DNA of 64,000 nucleotides from SW132 sp038150125 (GTDB lineage: Bacteria; Bacteroidota; Rhodothermia; Balneolales; Balneolaceae), in the NCBI RefSeq assembly GCF_038150125.1, contig NZ_JBBVMF010000014.1, forward strand, positions 62,001-126,000, in the 5' to 3' direction. Numbering within the stretch: the first letter of the stretch is position 1; each line of letters starts with the position of its first letter. The translations under genes were made by a program, and so were the position numbers. Below, in pieces: positions 7,243-16,622 of the stretch. The notes under the pieces are model-generated. The model ran no database searches and was not told where the DNA came from. It worked only from the letters and a program-made list of their open reading frames with translations.

Positions 7243-9044
7243 GCATCCCGGGGTTCAGTTATGGTATGGATCATGTTGATGTCGGGGTTTTCCAAAGTTT
7301 GAATTGTTCCGGACGGCCATCGGATTTCCACCTGGTCAACACTTTGCAGTTCCTTCAGGCCAAAATGAACGGCTCGCTGACTTTGGCTGCTGAATGCATC
7401 ACCACCGCTAACCTCCTTAATTTTCTGACTGTCATCCCACACCAGGCGAACAGTCGCCCCGATGGCACTTTTATTACTGGCGGTTCCCTCAAGATTAAAA
7501 GAGATCCAGTTATGTTCTTGGTTCACCCTGTTTCTGTACACTTTTACCGGACCGTTTTGATTGGCTACAATAAGATCAAGCGTGCCATTTAAATCCAGAT
7601 CGGCCGCGGCAATCGCCCTGCTATCAAGATCGAGCGCGCCGCCCACGGCTGATGATACCTCGCGAAAGCGACCCGCCCCGTCATTCATCCAAATTTTATT
7701 GGTCTGGTATCCGCTGAACGTTCGCCCGTTCATCGCAGGCCAGTTTGTCGCATCGATAATCACATTCCTGTTCCCGCCCACAACTTTTGTGTAGTCGTAC
7801 CAGTAATCGGTATTCGGCTCATCAGACACAAATCCATTTGCCACGTAAAGATCAAGGTTTCCGTCGTTATTCAGATCAAGCAGCTTGCCGCTGTAGCCCC
7901 ACTGGCCTATCTCTATACCCAAATTTCCCGCCAGATTTTGAAACTCAAGATCATCTCCGCCAGATCTCCGAGACGGAACCCAGAGATTGTTGCCCTGCAT
8001 TAAAACTCCCGCTTCAGATATATTTGTGATGTAGATGCTCAATTCACCACGGTTCATCACATCGCCGAAAGAGACACTCATTCCGCTTTTTGGAATAAAT
8101 CCGATACCGGCACTCTCGCTTGCATTTACAAACCGTTCGCCCTTTTGGTTGATGTACAACTCATCTACGCCGTAATCATTGGCGAGCACAAGATCGCTGT
8201 AACCCGATCCATTCAAATCCGCAGCAGATGCTGCAAGTGTCCAGCGCCGGGTATCAAGCAGACCGGTCTCTTCGGTCACGTCGCTGAATGTGCCATCACC
8301 ATTATTTTTCATCAGATAATTACGTCCGCCATTCGTCGCATATTCGTAGCTGTCCGGCATGATGCGAGTCGTGGTCAGATTCCAGAAATCGATATCCTCG
8401 TGGTAGTAGCCACCGATGAAAAGATCAAGATTCCCGTCGCTGTTGTAGTCTAGCCACACCGCTGTGTTTGCGTTCATCCAACCCGGCAGGCCTGCTGTCT
8501 CGGTAATGCGGGAAAACCGGGTACCCGATTCATTCAAAAATAGTTCAGGCCGCCCCCACTTGTACACCACGAGATCTTCAAAACCATCGTTGTTGATGTC
8601 GCCCCAAACCGAGCCCATCGAAACGCCAGTTCCTTCAATATTCAGATCAGCCACACCCATCTCTTGCGCTCTGTCAGAGAACGTGCCGTCACCCTGGTTG
8701 ATGTATAGCGCGTTTGCAGTTCCGTATTCACTATTGGTAAGGTAAAAATCCGGATAGCCGTCGTTATTGACATCGGATACCGAAACAGAAGCGCCTACCG
8801 AGGCAATTTGAGGATTGATATGTTCAATTTTTGAATCCAGCTCAGGACGAACGTGGGTAAAGTCTACGCCAATTTCTTCTGAGACTTCGCTGAGATAAAA
8901 CCCGTACCGGTCGACAATAGCATCTGCATCGGCCGGAGCTTCTTCAGCTCGCCAGTTTTCAAACTGTTTCATCGCTGCGGGGGCCAGCAAAAGGCTCACA
9001 AAAAACAGAATGACAAAAATCTGAATGATTCGTTGTTTATTCAT
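7239..9044 (-). CDS. FG-GAP/VCBS repeat protein with C-terminal ASPIC/UnbV domain
   Basis: A 601-aa exported protein of the CRTAC1/UnbV type. The N-terminus (residues 6-24) is a hydrophobic signal or anchor ending APAAMKQ without a lipobox. From residue 60 to 500 come propeller repeats such as DVNNDGYPDFYL, DINNDGFEDLVV, DYNSDGNLDLFI and DLNNDGNLDLYV. The C-terminal 80 residues match the ASPIC/UnbV domain (NWISFNLEGTASNKSAIGA, QSQRAVHFGL, VEIRWPSG). It is translationally coupled to the RnfD-like gene behind it. The same pair occurs as UnbV-UnbU in enediyne clusters, but no enediyne polyketide synthase is in the window, so the job here is unknown. Confidence 0.87.
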   Translation of the reverse strand: MNKQRIIQIFVILFFVSLLLAPAAMKQFENWRAEEAPADADAIVDRYGFYLSEVSEEIGVDFTHVRPELDSKIEHINPQIASVGASVSVSDVNNDGYPDFYLTNSEYGTANALYINQGDGTFSDRAQEMGVADLNIEGTGVSMGSVWGDINNDGFEDLVVYKWGRPELFLNESGTRFSRITETAGLPGWMNANTAVWLDYNSDGNLDLFIGGYYHEDIDFWNLTTTRIMPDSYEYATNGGRNYLMKNNGDGTFSDVTEETGLLDTRRWTLAASAADLNGSGYSDLVLANDYGVDELYINQKGERFVNASESAGIGFIPKSGMSVSFGDVMNRGELSIYITNISEAGVLMQGNNLWVPSRRSGGDDLEFQNLAGNLGIEIGQWGYSGKLLDLNNDGNLDLYVANGFVSDEPNTDYWYDYTKVVGGNRNVIIDATNWPAMNGRTFSGYQTNKIWMNDGAGRFREVSSAVGGALDLDSRAIAAADLDLNGTLDLIVANQNGPVKVYRNRVNQEHNWISFNLEGTASNKSAIGATVRLVWDDSQKIKEVSGGDAFSSQSQRAVHFGLKELQSVDQVEIRWPSGTIQTLENPDINMIHTITEPRDA

Positions 9045-9158
9045 ACTTGCATTTTCTTGTAACTGAGTACGATAAATAAATAATAAATAAAGTCACACCT
9101 CATTAGGGAAAACTTCTTTTCCTAACCCTGAAAAATACTAATTGAAATTAGCTTCCAT

Positions 9159-12100
9159 TTATTCACGATCAAATAGTAACGCAGTTCTAAAGGGGTCCGG
9201 AGTTACAAACCGCGTATGGAAATTAACCCAGTCGCCTTTATGGCGTTTATAAACGGGGTCTTCGGTTAAATTACGGTTGGTTCCATATTCATAATCTGTC
9301 TGGCCGTGAAACGGCAATGGTGTAACGGTTTTAGATGCCTCTGTGTTGTAATCCCCGTCTTTTACCCATCCGTCCGACACAAACACGAAGCTTCTCGTGT
9401 AGCCGGGAGCCGGCTCTCCGGGGTACTCAAATTCAAGCTGCATTTCGTCGCCCGCATTCATAATCACATACCGGTCATCTATTTCACCAAGAAGTTCACT
9501 CACATCACCAAACCGTGTGTGATATCCCATCAGGTCACGCCATCGCTGGTGTGATGATGAAATTTCATCGTAGACAGGAAGCATGGGAGACACTGAATCT
9601 TCTCTCACCCATTCCGAATATCCCCTGTATCTCAAATCCATTTTTTTGGAGACGAGTTCTGTCTCCGTGATCTGATCTGAGGAAATTGCTATGGCCCACC
9701 GTATGGAGTCCCAATATATTTCTGAGGTGGTGTGAAGCCGGACTTTTCGGTCATCTGCATTGGTAAATGCCCCATCCAGATCAAGCAATATTGATTTCGT
9801 TTTACCTGCAGGTACGCCATAATTTTCGTGAAGCATATCCCATCCGCCACTTCCGTCGGATACTTCAACCCGGAGTCCTGAAGGACCTTGTCGGTCACCC
9901 TGGCTGATGGCAAGGTTAATCGAGCTATCTGTAGGCCGCAGCCATCCTGATGCAACCAGATACAGCGATTCGTTTGCCGGTATGTCATCACCCAACTCGA
10001 TCTCAATGAAATGATCCTTCACAATTCCCTGGTAGCTGGTTTTTTCAAACGGCATCATGTAGGATCCATCGGTAGCCGAGACCGTTTCTGTCCAGTCAAA
10101 ACCGTTTTGATCTGTAACTTTGGTGACAGGCTCAGGCTTTGTCATAGCTTTGGTTGACAGGTCCGGGGCGGGAAAGACAAACCGCTCATCAACAAAAATA
10201 TCACTATCTGTGGGATGATCAACGGCCACCAGGCTTACATGATCAAAAAAGTGTGTCTCCCAAAGTTCCGCGGTAATTCTAACATCATAGAGGCCGTCTT
10301 TCGGCTGAAGCAAATCGCCAGGAATCCTTACGCGATCCAGCGTTTGAATGACGCCGGCCGTCTCCTGAGCGTTAATTCGCAGGCCAAGCGGTGACCGCCA
10401 GAGAATATCGGTGATGAACTCCATGCCCTCACCGCTATCGGTGAAGAGCCATGGGCAGGATCCTTTCAGAATTTGCTCATTGAAAATAGTGGACCCCATC
10501 CCCAGCTCTGCAAATTCAGCCTGCACCGATCCGTTCGGCCAGATGATTCTTAGCATATCGGCCTCTTCAAATCCGCCAAGTCCAAAATGGACAATTGGCG
10601 AACTAATGAGCTGCTTTTGATAAAGAAGTCCTGTTCGTATCTCCATCTCCCCGCCAATACCGAACGAGTTGATGCGCTGATCGCCTTCCGGCCCCGATGC
10701 ACGTGCACGAATAAATCGGGCATTGTAGTTCATGGTACCGGAATTCACTTTCTGAAAGATCTGTCCATCGGCATCAATTCCAATAAAATCAAGCCTTTCG
10801 TTACCGCTGAGGTCGAACACAGATGTAACTCCACCCGGTAAATCGAGGCCGTTAATACGGCTAAATTCAATATCGCTATTGCTCAGCCAAATGTCGGTTC
10901 CGGCAAGTGACGAGATGACAATATCCAAACTCCCGTTGTTATCAATATCCGCGGAATATATAGATGCCGGCTCTGCCGGTGTACCCGCCTGCTCCACGTT
11001 GATGAGCGGCATCAAATCCCAGTTATCTTTGTCCTGGTCGTACTCAAGCCGGCTTACAGACCCATCCTTGTTTAGCAGAAGGATATCGAACGTTCCGTTT
11101 GCATCAATATCAGATACCGTAAATGAGTTTACATTTCCGGTCCCCGGTAAATCTGCAAAAGATGTAAACATGCTCGATCTCTGATTACGGTAAAGTTCAG
11201 TATCTCCTTCACCTGTAAGAAACAGCGCGTCTGAGTCTCCGTCATCGTCCAGATCTGCCCATAGGAAATCAACGGCTTCAGTCATGTCATCAAAAAGATT
11301 AATCCGGGTAAAAGTGCCGTCCGAATTATTACGAAGTGCAAATGGCATGTCGTTTCGGGCTGCTAAAACAAGGTCAAGATCCCCGTCGAGATCTACATCT
11401 GCAGGCCAGACTCCGTGGTAACTCCCGTTTATGATGTTGGCTGACAGCCCAAGCGTTGACGTAATGTCTGTAAAGGATTGATCTTCTTCCTGGCGATAAA
11501 ACATAAACCCTTCACTACCTGCAAAAGCGATGTCGTTTCTGAAGTTGTAGTTAAAATCAATTTCAGCCATAACATTAGGGGAAATCCTATCCGAATCAGC
11601 TGAAACAGGCATTGGTAGCCGAACCTCTTCATCGAGTACAAGGTTGTTATTTTCCATATAGAGAGGGAATGGCGGCCGATCTTCAAGAAGCGTGGCAGAC
11701 TTCATGAAGCGGGACCGCTCCGGAAGATTGTTTTCTTGAAAGTCAGAATATGTAATCCCGGGATCGGGTTCGGCGGCTCTGAACCGGGGTTGTGGCAGAA
11801 CAATAAACCGGTCTATCAGAAAGCCGACCTGGTTCGGTTCAAGCTGAATATTCCGGAGGTCTGCCTGAAATGCCGGCGTAGGCTCTACGGCGTTTCTAAG
11901 AAATGTAAGCTCAAAATTGAGATCGGAAAACTCCTCCTCTTCAGCCGCCGACTCTATAACCTCAAACAGTTCTCTTGCCTCTTCAGGCCATCGGTCGCTG
12001 TTACCGGCCATCGCCTGAACAGCTTCTCGCAACAGCCTTGTGTTGCGTTCTTTTGCGGCGATACGGGCTGTTTCAAACTGAACCGCCTGATTTAGCGGAA

Positions 12101-12626
12101 CTTCATTGAACAGATCTTCAATCCGGGTGAGGATCTCTTCCGCATTCGACACATCATCCTGGCGCTCAAGTTCATTAATCAGTGCAAACCGAATCCGGTT
12201 GTTATCGGGATCAGCCTCTAAAGCAGATCTCATATAATCTATTGCAGCATCAATATTACCCTGCCTGCTTTCAAAAATACCTGACAAAAAGAGAATGCTA
12301 CTGTTTTGCGGAGCCCGGTTTCTCGCCTGTTCAAACCGCTCGTCGGCAAGTTCGTAGTTTCCCTGCCGCATTGCCATTACGCCAAGATTAGCCCAGGCGG
12401 CCGGCTCCTGTGGAAAAGCCGTTGCTACATCATTCATTTTGTTAAATGCGAACCGGGCTTCTTCGGTCTGGCTGGCGGCAAGGCTGACGTAAAAGTCCGA
12501 TACCGCTGTCCGATAGGCTTCATCATCTGTACTTACAGTATCATCTCCCCCGCAGCTAATCAGAAAAAGTAAACCACTTACGGTGGCAATCAACAGGCTT
12601 GGTATTCTCATGGCAAACATCTTCAT
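9159..12626 (-). CDS. TPR + FG-GAP + ASPIC/UnbV lipoprotein, 1155 aa
   Basis: A very large lipoprotein. The signal peptide ends in a lipobox (LLFLISCG). TPR repeats follow to about residue 200 (AWANLGVMAMRQGNYELA, ILFLSGIFESRQGNIDAA). Then comes an FG-GAP beta-propeller with motifs such as DVDLDGDLDLVL and DLDDDGDSDALFL. An ASPIC/UnbV-like segment is near residue 690-720 (VHFGLGGFEEADMLRIIWPNG). The last 400 residues form an unrecognised mixed domain beginning CPWLFTDSGEGMEF. I use the ATG at 12626; a TTG one codon upstream is less likely. It lies 114 bp upstream of the UnbV-like gene on the same strand and probably leads that operon. It may be a surface scaffold, but the function is unknown. 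Confidence 0.85.
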   Translation of the reverse strand: MKMFAMRIPSLLIATVSGLLFLISCGGDDTVSTDDEAYRTAVSDFYVSLAASQTEEARFAFNKMNDVATAFPQEPAAWANLGVMAMRQGNYELADERFEQARNRAPQNSSILFLSGIFESRQGNIDAAIDYMRSALEADPDNNRIRFALINELERQDDVSNAEEILTRIEDLFNEVPLNQAVQFETARIAAKERNTRLLREAVQAMAGNSDRWPEEARELFEVIESAAEEEEFSDLNFELTFLRNAVEPTPAFQADLRNIQLEPNQVGFLIDRFIVLPQPRFRAAEPDPGITYSDFQENNLPERSRFMKSATLLEDRPPFPLYMENNNLVLDEEVRLPMPVSADSDRISPNVMAEIDFNYNFRNDIAFAGSEGFMFYRQEEDQSFTDITSTLGLSANIINGSYHGVWPADVDLDGDLDLVLAARNDMPFALRNNSDGTFTRINLFDDMTEAVDFLWADLDDDGDSDALFLTGEGDTELYRNQRSSMFTSFADLPGTGNVNSFTVSDIDANGTFDILLLNKDGSVSRLEYDQDKDNWDLMPLINVEQAGTPAEPASIYSADIDNNGSLDIVISSLAGTDIWLSNSDIEFSRINGLDLPGGVTSVFDLSGNERLDFIGIDADGQIFQKVNSGTMNYNARFIRARASGPEGDQRINSFGIGGEMEIRTGLLYQKQLISSPIVHFGLGGFEEADMLRIIWPNGSVQAEFAELGMGSTIFNEQILKGSCPWLFTDSGEGMEFITDILWRSPLGLRINAQETAGVIQTLDRVRIPGDLLQPKDGLYDVRITAELWETHFFDHVSLVAVDHPTDSDIFVDERFVFPAPDLSTKAMTKPEPVTKVTDQNGFDWTETVSATDGSYMMPFEKTSYQGIVKDHFIEIELGDDIPANESLYLVASGWLRPTDSSINLAISQGDRQGPSGLRVEVSDGSGGWDMLHENYGVPAGKTKSILLDLDGAFTNADDRKVRLHTTSEIYWDSIRWAIAISSDQITETELVSKKMDLRYRGYSEWVREDSVSPMLPVYDEISSSHQRWRDLMGYHTRFGDVSELLGEIDDRYVIMNAGDEMQLEFEYPGEPAPGYTRSFVFVSDGWVKDGDYNTEASKTVTPLPFHGQTDYEYGTNRNLTEDPVYKRHKGDWVNFHTRFVTPDPFRTALLFDRE

Positions 12627-12991
12627 CAACAGGATAAATCTTTAAAATCTTATATAATTATTATATAAATATACATTCCGTTTTGTGGTCATCCACAGGT
12701 ATAACCAGCTATTGTGAATGTACCAACAAATCTTGTGAACAGACACCAAAAACTGCGTTTTTCTGATCAATAAGAGAGTCTTTTTGAAAAGTACATTCTA
12801 AATTCATGGGACGTACTTAATTGTCGCAATTAAGCACATATTATTTGCAGATGCTGTCTCAATCATGCCGGAAAAAAGTGCTCTGAATTTGCTAATGTAC
12901 ACTATACGTGCTGAGCAGATTCCAGGAATTAATGTTTCTTTCCAACGCGGTACTATTTAGATTTAGCCCCACGCTACTGTTAACTATAAAA
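12627..12991. other. Intergenic DNA with one short hairpin
   Basis: No gene is supported here. A plus-strand open frame that begins at 12908 has no family resemblance and no codon character. A near-perfect hairpin lies at 12813-12837 (GTACTTAATTG, then TCG, then CAATTAAGCAC) without a T-run, so it is not a clear terminator. The rest is AT-rich and probably holds the promoter of the minus-strand TPR lipoprotein gene. Confidence 0.4.
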
Positions 12992-13165
12992 TTATTGGTG
13001 CCACCTGCAATTGCTGATGTAGCTGGATTTATCAAGCGGCGGGAAGGTCACCACATTCAGATAAACCGTTGCCAGCGGAACTGCAAACTCATGGGTTTGC
13101 CATTGAAGACCGCCTGCTTTAGGATTCCGATAACAGTGGGAGATAAAACTAACCACTATCGATGA
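12992..13165 (-). pseudogene. Possible coding remnant of unknown origin
   Basis: A minus-strand frame of 57 codons is open between stops at 13166-13168 and 12992-12994. It reads plausibly as protein (YRNPKAGGLQWQTHEF, then AVPLATVYLNVVTFPPLDK). It has no ATG near its start, no ribosome-binding site and no family I recognise. It lies behind the gluconate-dehydrogenase-subunit-like gene, separated from it by a stop and 57 bases. It could be the tail of a gene lost by deletion or merely a chance frame; confidence is low. Confidence 0.2.
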
Positions 13166-13229
13166 TCACCCCTTCCAACAATATGAAACTGATGCAAAGT
13201 AAAATGCGACTGCCTTAAAATATTACCTA

Positions 13230-13811
13230 TCAGCTTGTTGCCCATGTTTTCCCCACGTCCTCGTAGGGAATACATCCTTCGTAAGCACCTGGAACCTTTT
13301 CGTATCTAAGTACTTCAGTTGCTCCCGCTTCAGATGTGAAATAACCAAGAAGCGTGAGTTCCTTGAACGTAAGAATAAAAGGATTTCTGGCGGGATCTTC
13401 TTCAACCGCCAAAAGATTTTGATGATATGTAAAGTCATATTTTTCAGTGTCATCGCCGTCGAAAAATTCAGCCTGAATGTCAGCCCTGTAGTCGTCGGCA
13501 AATTTATCCAGACCCTCGAGAAATTCTCGCTGTTGAACCTCAGAGTACACCTCATCAACCATTGTTTCTATAAATTGCGGGACACCCACCTCACTGGCGG
13601 CAGGTGAGTCATCGGCCGGCAGAATAACATCTGCCAGAGCCGTTACGAGACGTGCCTGGTCATTTGAGAATAGTGTTGGGGTCCAGTCACCCGGTGTTGC
13701 TGTGCAACCGTTCAGTACACCCAGAATATTGGGAGCAAACACAACTCCTCCAAGCAGAAGGCCTGCACGTTTTATCGCTTCTTTTCTGTCAATTTTGTTA
13801 TCTGTACTCAT
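13230..13811 (-). CDS. Gluconate 2-dehydrogenase subunit 3 family protein
   Basis: A 193-aa protein of the gluconate 2-dehydrogenase subunit 3 family, the small partner of membrane or periplasmic GMC dehydrogenases. The N-terminus (RKEAIKRAGLLLGG, then a hydrophobic stretch and NGC) resembles a Tat-like or lipoprotein export signal, though a true twin-arginine pair is missing. The family core shows as ARLVTALADVILPADDSPAASE. The start codon overlaps the stop of the GMC gene by one base (TAATG), which indicates tight coupling and a complex of the two products. It probably helps export or stabilise the flavoprotein; this is inferred from the family. Confidence 0.85.
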   Translation of the reverse strand: MSTDNKIDRKEAIKRAGLLLGGVVFAPNILGVLNGCTATPGDWTPTLFSNDQARLVTALADVILPADDSPAASEVGVPQFIETMVDEVYSEVQQREFLEGLDKFADDYRADIQAEFFDGDDTEKYDFTYHQNLLAVEEDPARNPFILTFKELTLLGYFTSEAGATEVLRYEKVPGAYEGCIPYEDVGKTWATS

Positions 13812-15508
13812 TACAATTCACCTTTTTTAAGTTGTTCTGCTGCGTAATTGGCTGCCCTTGCTGACAATGCCATGTAGGTCAATGACGGGTTCTGGCAGGC
13901 CGCTGAGGTCATACAAGAACCGTCAGTGACAAAAACATTTGGCACAGAATGAATCTGGTTCCATCCATTGAGAAGAGATGTATTTGGATCGCGACCCATT
14001 CTTGCCGTTCCCATCTCATGGATACCTAATCCCGGGGCACCGGGATCATCGAATGTTGTTACATTCTTTAATCCAACGGCCTCGAACATTTCGGCTGCGT
14101 CATTCTTCATGTCCTCACGCATTTTGAACTCATTCTCTTTAAACTCCACGTCGAAGACAACAACCGGTTGTCCCCATTTGTCAGTTTCGTCGTAATTCAG
14201 CCACATTCTGTTGCTGTGGTCAGGGAGCATTTCGCCAAAAGCAGTCATACCCATGGTCCATTTACCCGGAGCCGATACGAGATTTTTCAGTTCAGACCCG
14301 ATGGCCAGTTCACGTACGCCTCGTTCCCAGCCTTCCCGGCTTGCTCCGCCCTGGTATCCAAACCCTCGAATGTAATTACGATCATTGCCATTGAGATTTC
14401 TATAACGCGGAATGTAAAAGCCTGATGGACGACGCCCCCAATAATACTGATCTTCCTTTCCCTCGTAAACCCCATTGGCACCTACACGAAAATGGTGATC
14501 CATCATGTTGTGCCCCAGCTCGCCGGAATCGTTACCCAGCCCGTTCGGGAACCGATCAGATTTTGAATTTAGCATGATAGCAGTTGATCCCACGGTAGAT
14601 GCATTCAGAAAAATTACTTTTGCGTAATACTCGTACATCTCACCGGTTTGCGTATCAACTACCTGAACCCCGGATGCTCTGCCCGTTTCCTCATCATAAA
14701 TAACTTCATTTACGATTGAATGCGGCCTTAGCGTCATATTTCCGGTTGCAGCGGCTGCAGGGAGCGTTGCCGCATTACTGCTAAAATATCCACCGTATGG
14801 ACATCCTCGGCTGCAAAGGTTTCGATACATGCATTTTCCACGTCCGTTATGAGGTTGCGTAAGATTCGCATTCCGGCCTATCGTCAATACACGGCCAAAA
14901 TCATCAGCCATCGTCTTTTTGAGTTCTTCCTCGACACAGTTCAATTTCATGGGCGGCAAAAATTCGCTGTCAGGCAGCTGCGGAAGTCCGAGCGCTTCGC
15001 CACTGATTCCGGCAAATTTCTCGACATGCGAATACCACGGAGCGATATCTTCATATCTGATGGGCCAATCAATGGCAATTCCTTCTTTTGCATTCGCTTC
15101 AAAATCCATTTGGGACAGCCTGTAGCTTTGTCTGCCCCACATGATCGATCGCCCGCCTACGTGATACCCACGTATCCAGTCAAAGCGCTTCCGTTCTTCG
15201 TATGGCTGATCAGTATCTTTAATCCACCAGTGCTTCGTTGACTCGCGAATTGTATAGCCGGTGCGCATCTGCTTTTGGTAGTGCTTTCTTTCTTCCGCAG
15301 GAATTTGATTTGCCCGTGGCAGTTCCCATGGATCGAGAGTTGCCGTGGGATAATCCTCAACATGCTTTACATCGCGCCCGCGCTCTAAAACAAGGGTCTT
15401 CAGGCCATTTTCAGTGAGTTCCTTGGCTGACCAGCCGCCACTAATTCCAGTCCCTACAACAATCGCGTCGTAGGTATTTGCTTCTTGGGCTTTGATATTC
15501 AAATTCAT
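13811..15508 (-). CDS. GMC family FAD-dependent oxidoreductase
   Basis: A 565-aa GMC oxidoreductase that oxidises an alcohol or sugar hydroxyl using FAD. The ADP-binding motif is at the N-terminus (VVGTGISGGWSAKELTE), followed by GGRSIMWGRQSYR. There is a Cys-rich segment (CMYRNLCSRGCPYGG) of the kind found in sugar dehydrogenases with a small subunit. The GMC C-terminal domain has the catalytic pair His and Asn in HEMGTARMG and NPSLTYMAL. It has no export signal of its own, so it may travel with the partner encoded next. Downstream neighbours of DUF1080 and Gfo/Idh type suggest a glycoside 3-dehydrogenase; the substrate is inferred, not shown. Confidence 0.9.
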   Translation of the reverse strand: MNLNIKAQEANTYDAIVVGTGISGGWSAKELTENGLKTLVLERGRDVKHVEDYPTATLDPWELPRANQIPAEERKHYQKQMRTGYTIRESTKHWWIKDTDQPYEERKRFDWIRGYHVGGRSIMWGRQSYRLSQMDFEANAKEGIAIDWPIRYEDIAPWYSHVEKFAGISGEALGLPQLPDSEFLPPMKLNCVEEELKKTMADDFGRVLTIGRNANLTQPHNGRGKCMYRNLCSRGCPYGGYFSSNAATLPAAAATGNMTLRPHSIVNEVIYDEETGRASGVQVVDTQTGEMYEYYAKVIFLNASTVGSTAIMLNSKSDRFPNGLGNDSGELGHNMMDHHFRVGANGVYEGKEDQYYWGRRPSGFYIPRYRNLNGNDRNYIRGFGYQGGASREGWERGVRELAIGSELKNLVSAPGKWTMGMTAFGEMLPDHSNRMWLNYDETDKWGQPVVVFDVEFKENEFKMREDMKNDAAEMFEAVGLKNVTTFDDPGAPGLGIHEMGTARMGRDPNTSLLNGWNQIHSVPNVFVTDGSCMTSAACQNPSLTYMALSARAANYAAEQLKKGEL

Positions 15509-15601
15509 AAGTAGTGTATCTTTAATTATGGGATTTACAATGGCATGACTTAATCATGCTCAAAATCGTATAGTGTCATGTTAATTCTCATTTGCCGGAT
15601 A

Positions 15602-15756
15602 AAGACCTGACAGCATTCCCGGTGCCGGGTGTTTTTCTGGTCCCGATCCCTCGGGGCTTTTCCGTCCCGAACCCCCGGGATGTCAGCGTCAAAACCAACG
15701 CTGTCAGATCCCCCAGAGGGATCCCTTGGGGCAGTGGGTGCTGACAGGTTGTTTAC
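15602..15756 (+). repeat. Dispersed repeat family B, copy 1
   Basis: A roughly 155-bp element, also present in the same orientation at 47991-48145. Shared blocks are GACCTGACTGCATT-like at the start, CTTTTCCGTCCCGAACC, CGGGATGTCAGCGTCAAAA, CAACGCTGTCAGATCCCCC, GGGGCAGTGGGTG and CTGACAGGTTG near the end. It is full of small hairpins such as CCCGAACCCCCGGG, and its ends pair as CTGACAG with CTGTCAG. It contains no credible gene. Here it lies in the 282-bp gap between the GMC gene and the DUF1080 gene. Confidence 0.78.
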
Positions 15757-15790
15757 GACATTTCAAATTCGACATAACACTAGTATACTT

Positions 15791-16543
15791 TTAGAGTTCT
15801 CGAATTTTAATATTTCTGAATTTCACTTCATCGCCATGGTCCTGCAAGCCGATATGTCCGTTTCGAATGGCTCCGAATTCGGGGTAGCAATTGAATTTAC
15901 TGTTGTGAAGCATATCGAACCATTCCTGATTCCATCGCTCAAACTCAACAACTTTTTCACCGTTCTGCCAGTGTTCAATAACCGGGCCGTTGGAAACGAT
16001 CCGTACACTATTCCACTCACCGAATGGATTTGTGTTTTGGGGCTGGGCGGGAATCAAATCATACAGTGATGCCGATTTTCTGTTGCCGTTTACACCCTGC
16101 GATGCATCGGGGTGATTTACATTGTCGAGAATCTGGAATTCAGGGCCCGACCAGTAAATGGCACGATCCTGTTCCAAAACATGGTAAAAAATACCGCTGT
16201 TTCCGCCTTCAGATATCATCCAGTCGAGGGTCAGTTCAAAGTCTGAGTACGTTTCTTTTGTGATGATATCCAAGCCGGATAATCCGCTTTCAGGTGCACG
16301 AAAAACAAGAGCATAATCTTCAATTATCCACCCTTCTTCAGGAAAGTCATCCATCCCGTATCCGCGCCAGTGTTCTGTTGATTCTCCATCAAACAGAAGT
16401 TGCCAGCCATCGTTTATTTCTTGTTGCGAAAGAGAATTCATGGTATCAGATTCATTGGTTGCAGAAACGTCGCCGGAACAGCTCCAGAAAAGGGTAGCCA
16501 TTGCAGCAATTATTGTGAATGAGTAGTAGAATGTATGTTTCAT
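15791..16543 (-). CDS. DUF1080 family lipoprotein (3-keto-glycoside hydrolase-like)
   Basis: A 250-aa exported lipoprotein: signal peptide with lipobox LFWSC at residues 18-22, then a DUF1080 (3-keto-disaccharide hydrolase) beta-sandwich from about residue 40 to the end. Recognisable core segments are GWQLLFDGESTEHWRGYG, DFELTLDWMISEGGNSGIF and NGHIGLQDHGDEVKFRNI. Family members cleave or bind 3-keto sugars made by GMC/Gfo-Idh oxidoreductases. The neighbours here are exactly those types: the GMC gene pair 282 bp on one side and a broken Gfo/Idh gene on the other. The enzyme was probably part of a 3-keto-glycoside pathway in the periplasm. Confidence 0.88.
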   Translation of the reverse strand: MKHTFYYSFTIIAAMATLFWSCSGDVSATNESDTMNSLSQQEINDGWQLLFDGESTEHWRGYGMDDFPEEGWIIEDYALVFRAPESGLSGLDIITKETYSDFELTLDWMISEGGNSGIFYHVLEQDRAIYWSGPEFQILDNVNHPDASQGVNGNRKSASLYDLIPAQPQNTNPFGEWNSVRIVSNGPVIEHWQNGEKVVEFERWNQEWFDMLHNSKFNCYPEFGAIRNGHIGLQDHGDEVKFRNIKIREL

Positions 16544-16622
16544 AATAAAAGTAATGTACGTTAATCGTTTAAAAATCTACAATCGTTTATGCCTGCCTGC
16601 ATTTCAAAATCTACCACTGTTA

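Noticed and set aside
12908..13165. Plus-strand 85-aa frame
   Set aside because: No family, no codon character and overlap with a more protein-like minus-strand frame; probably chance.
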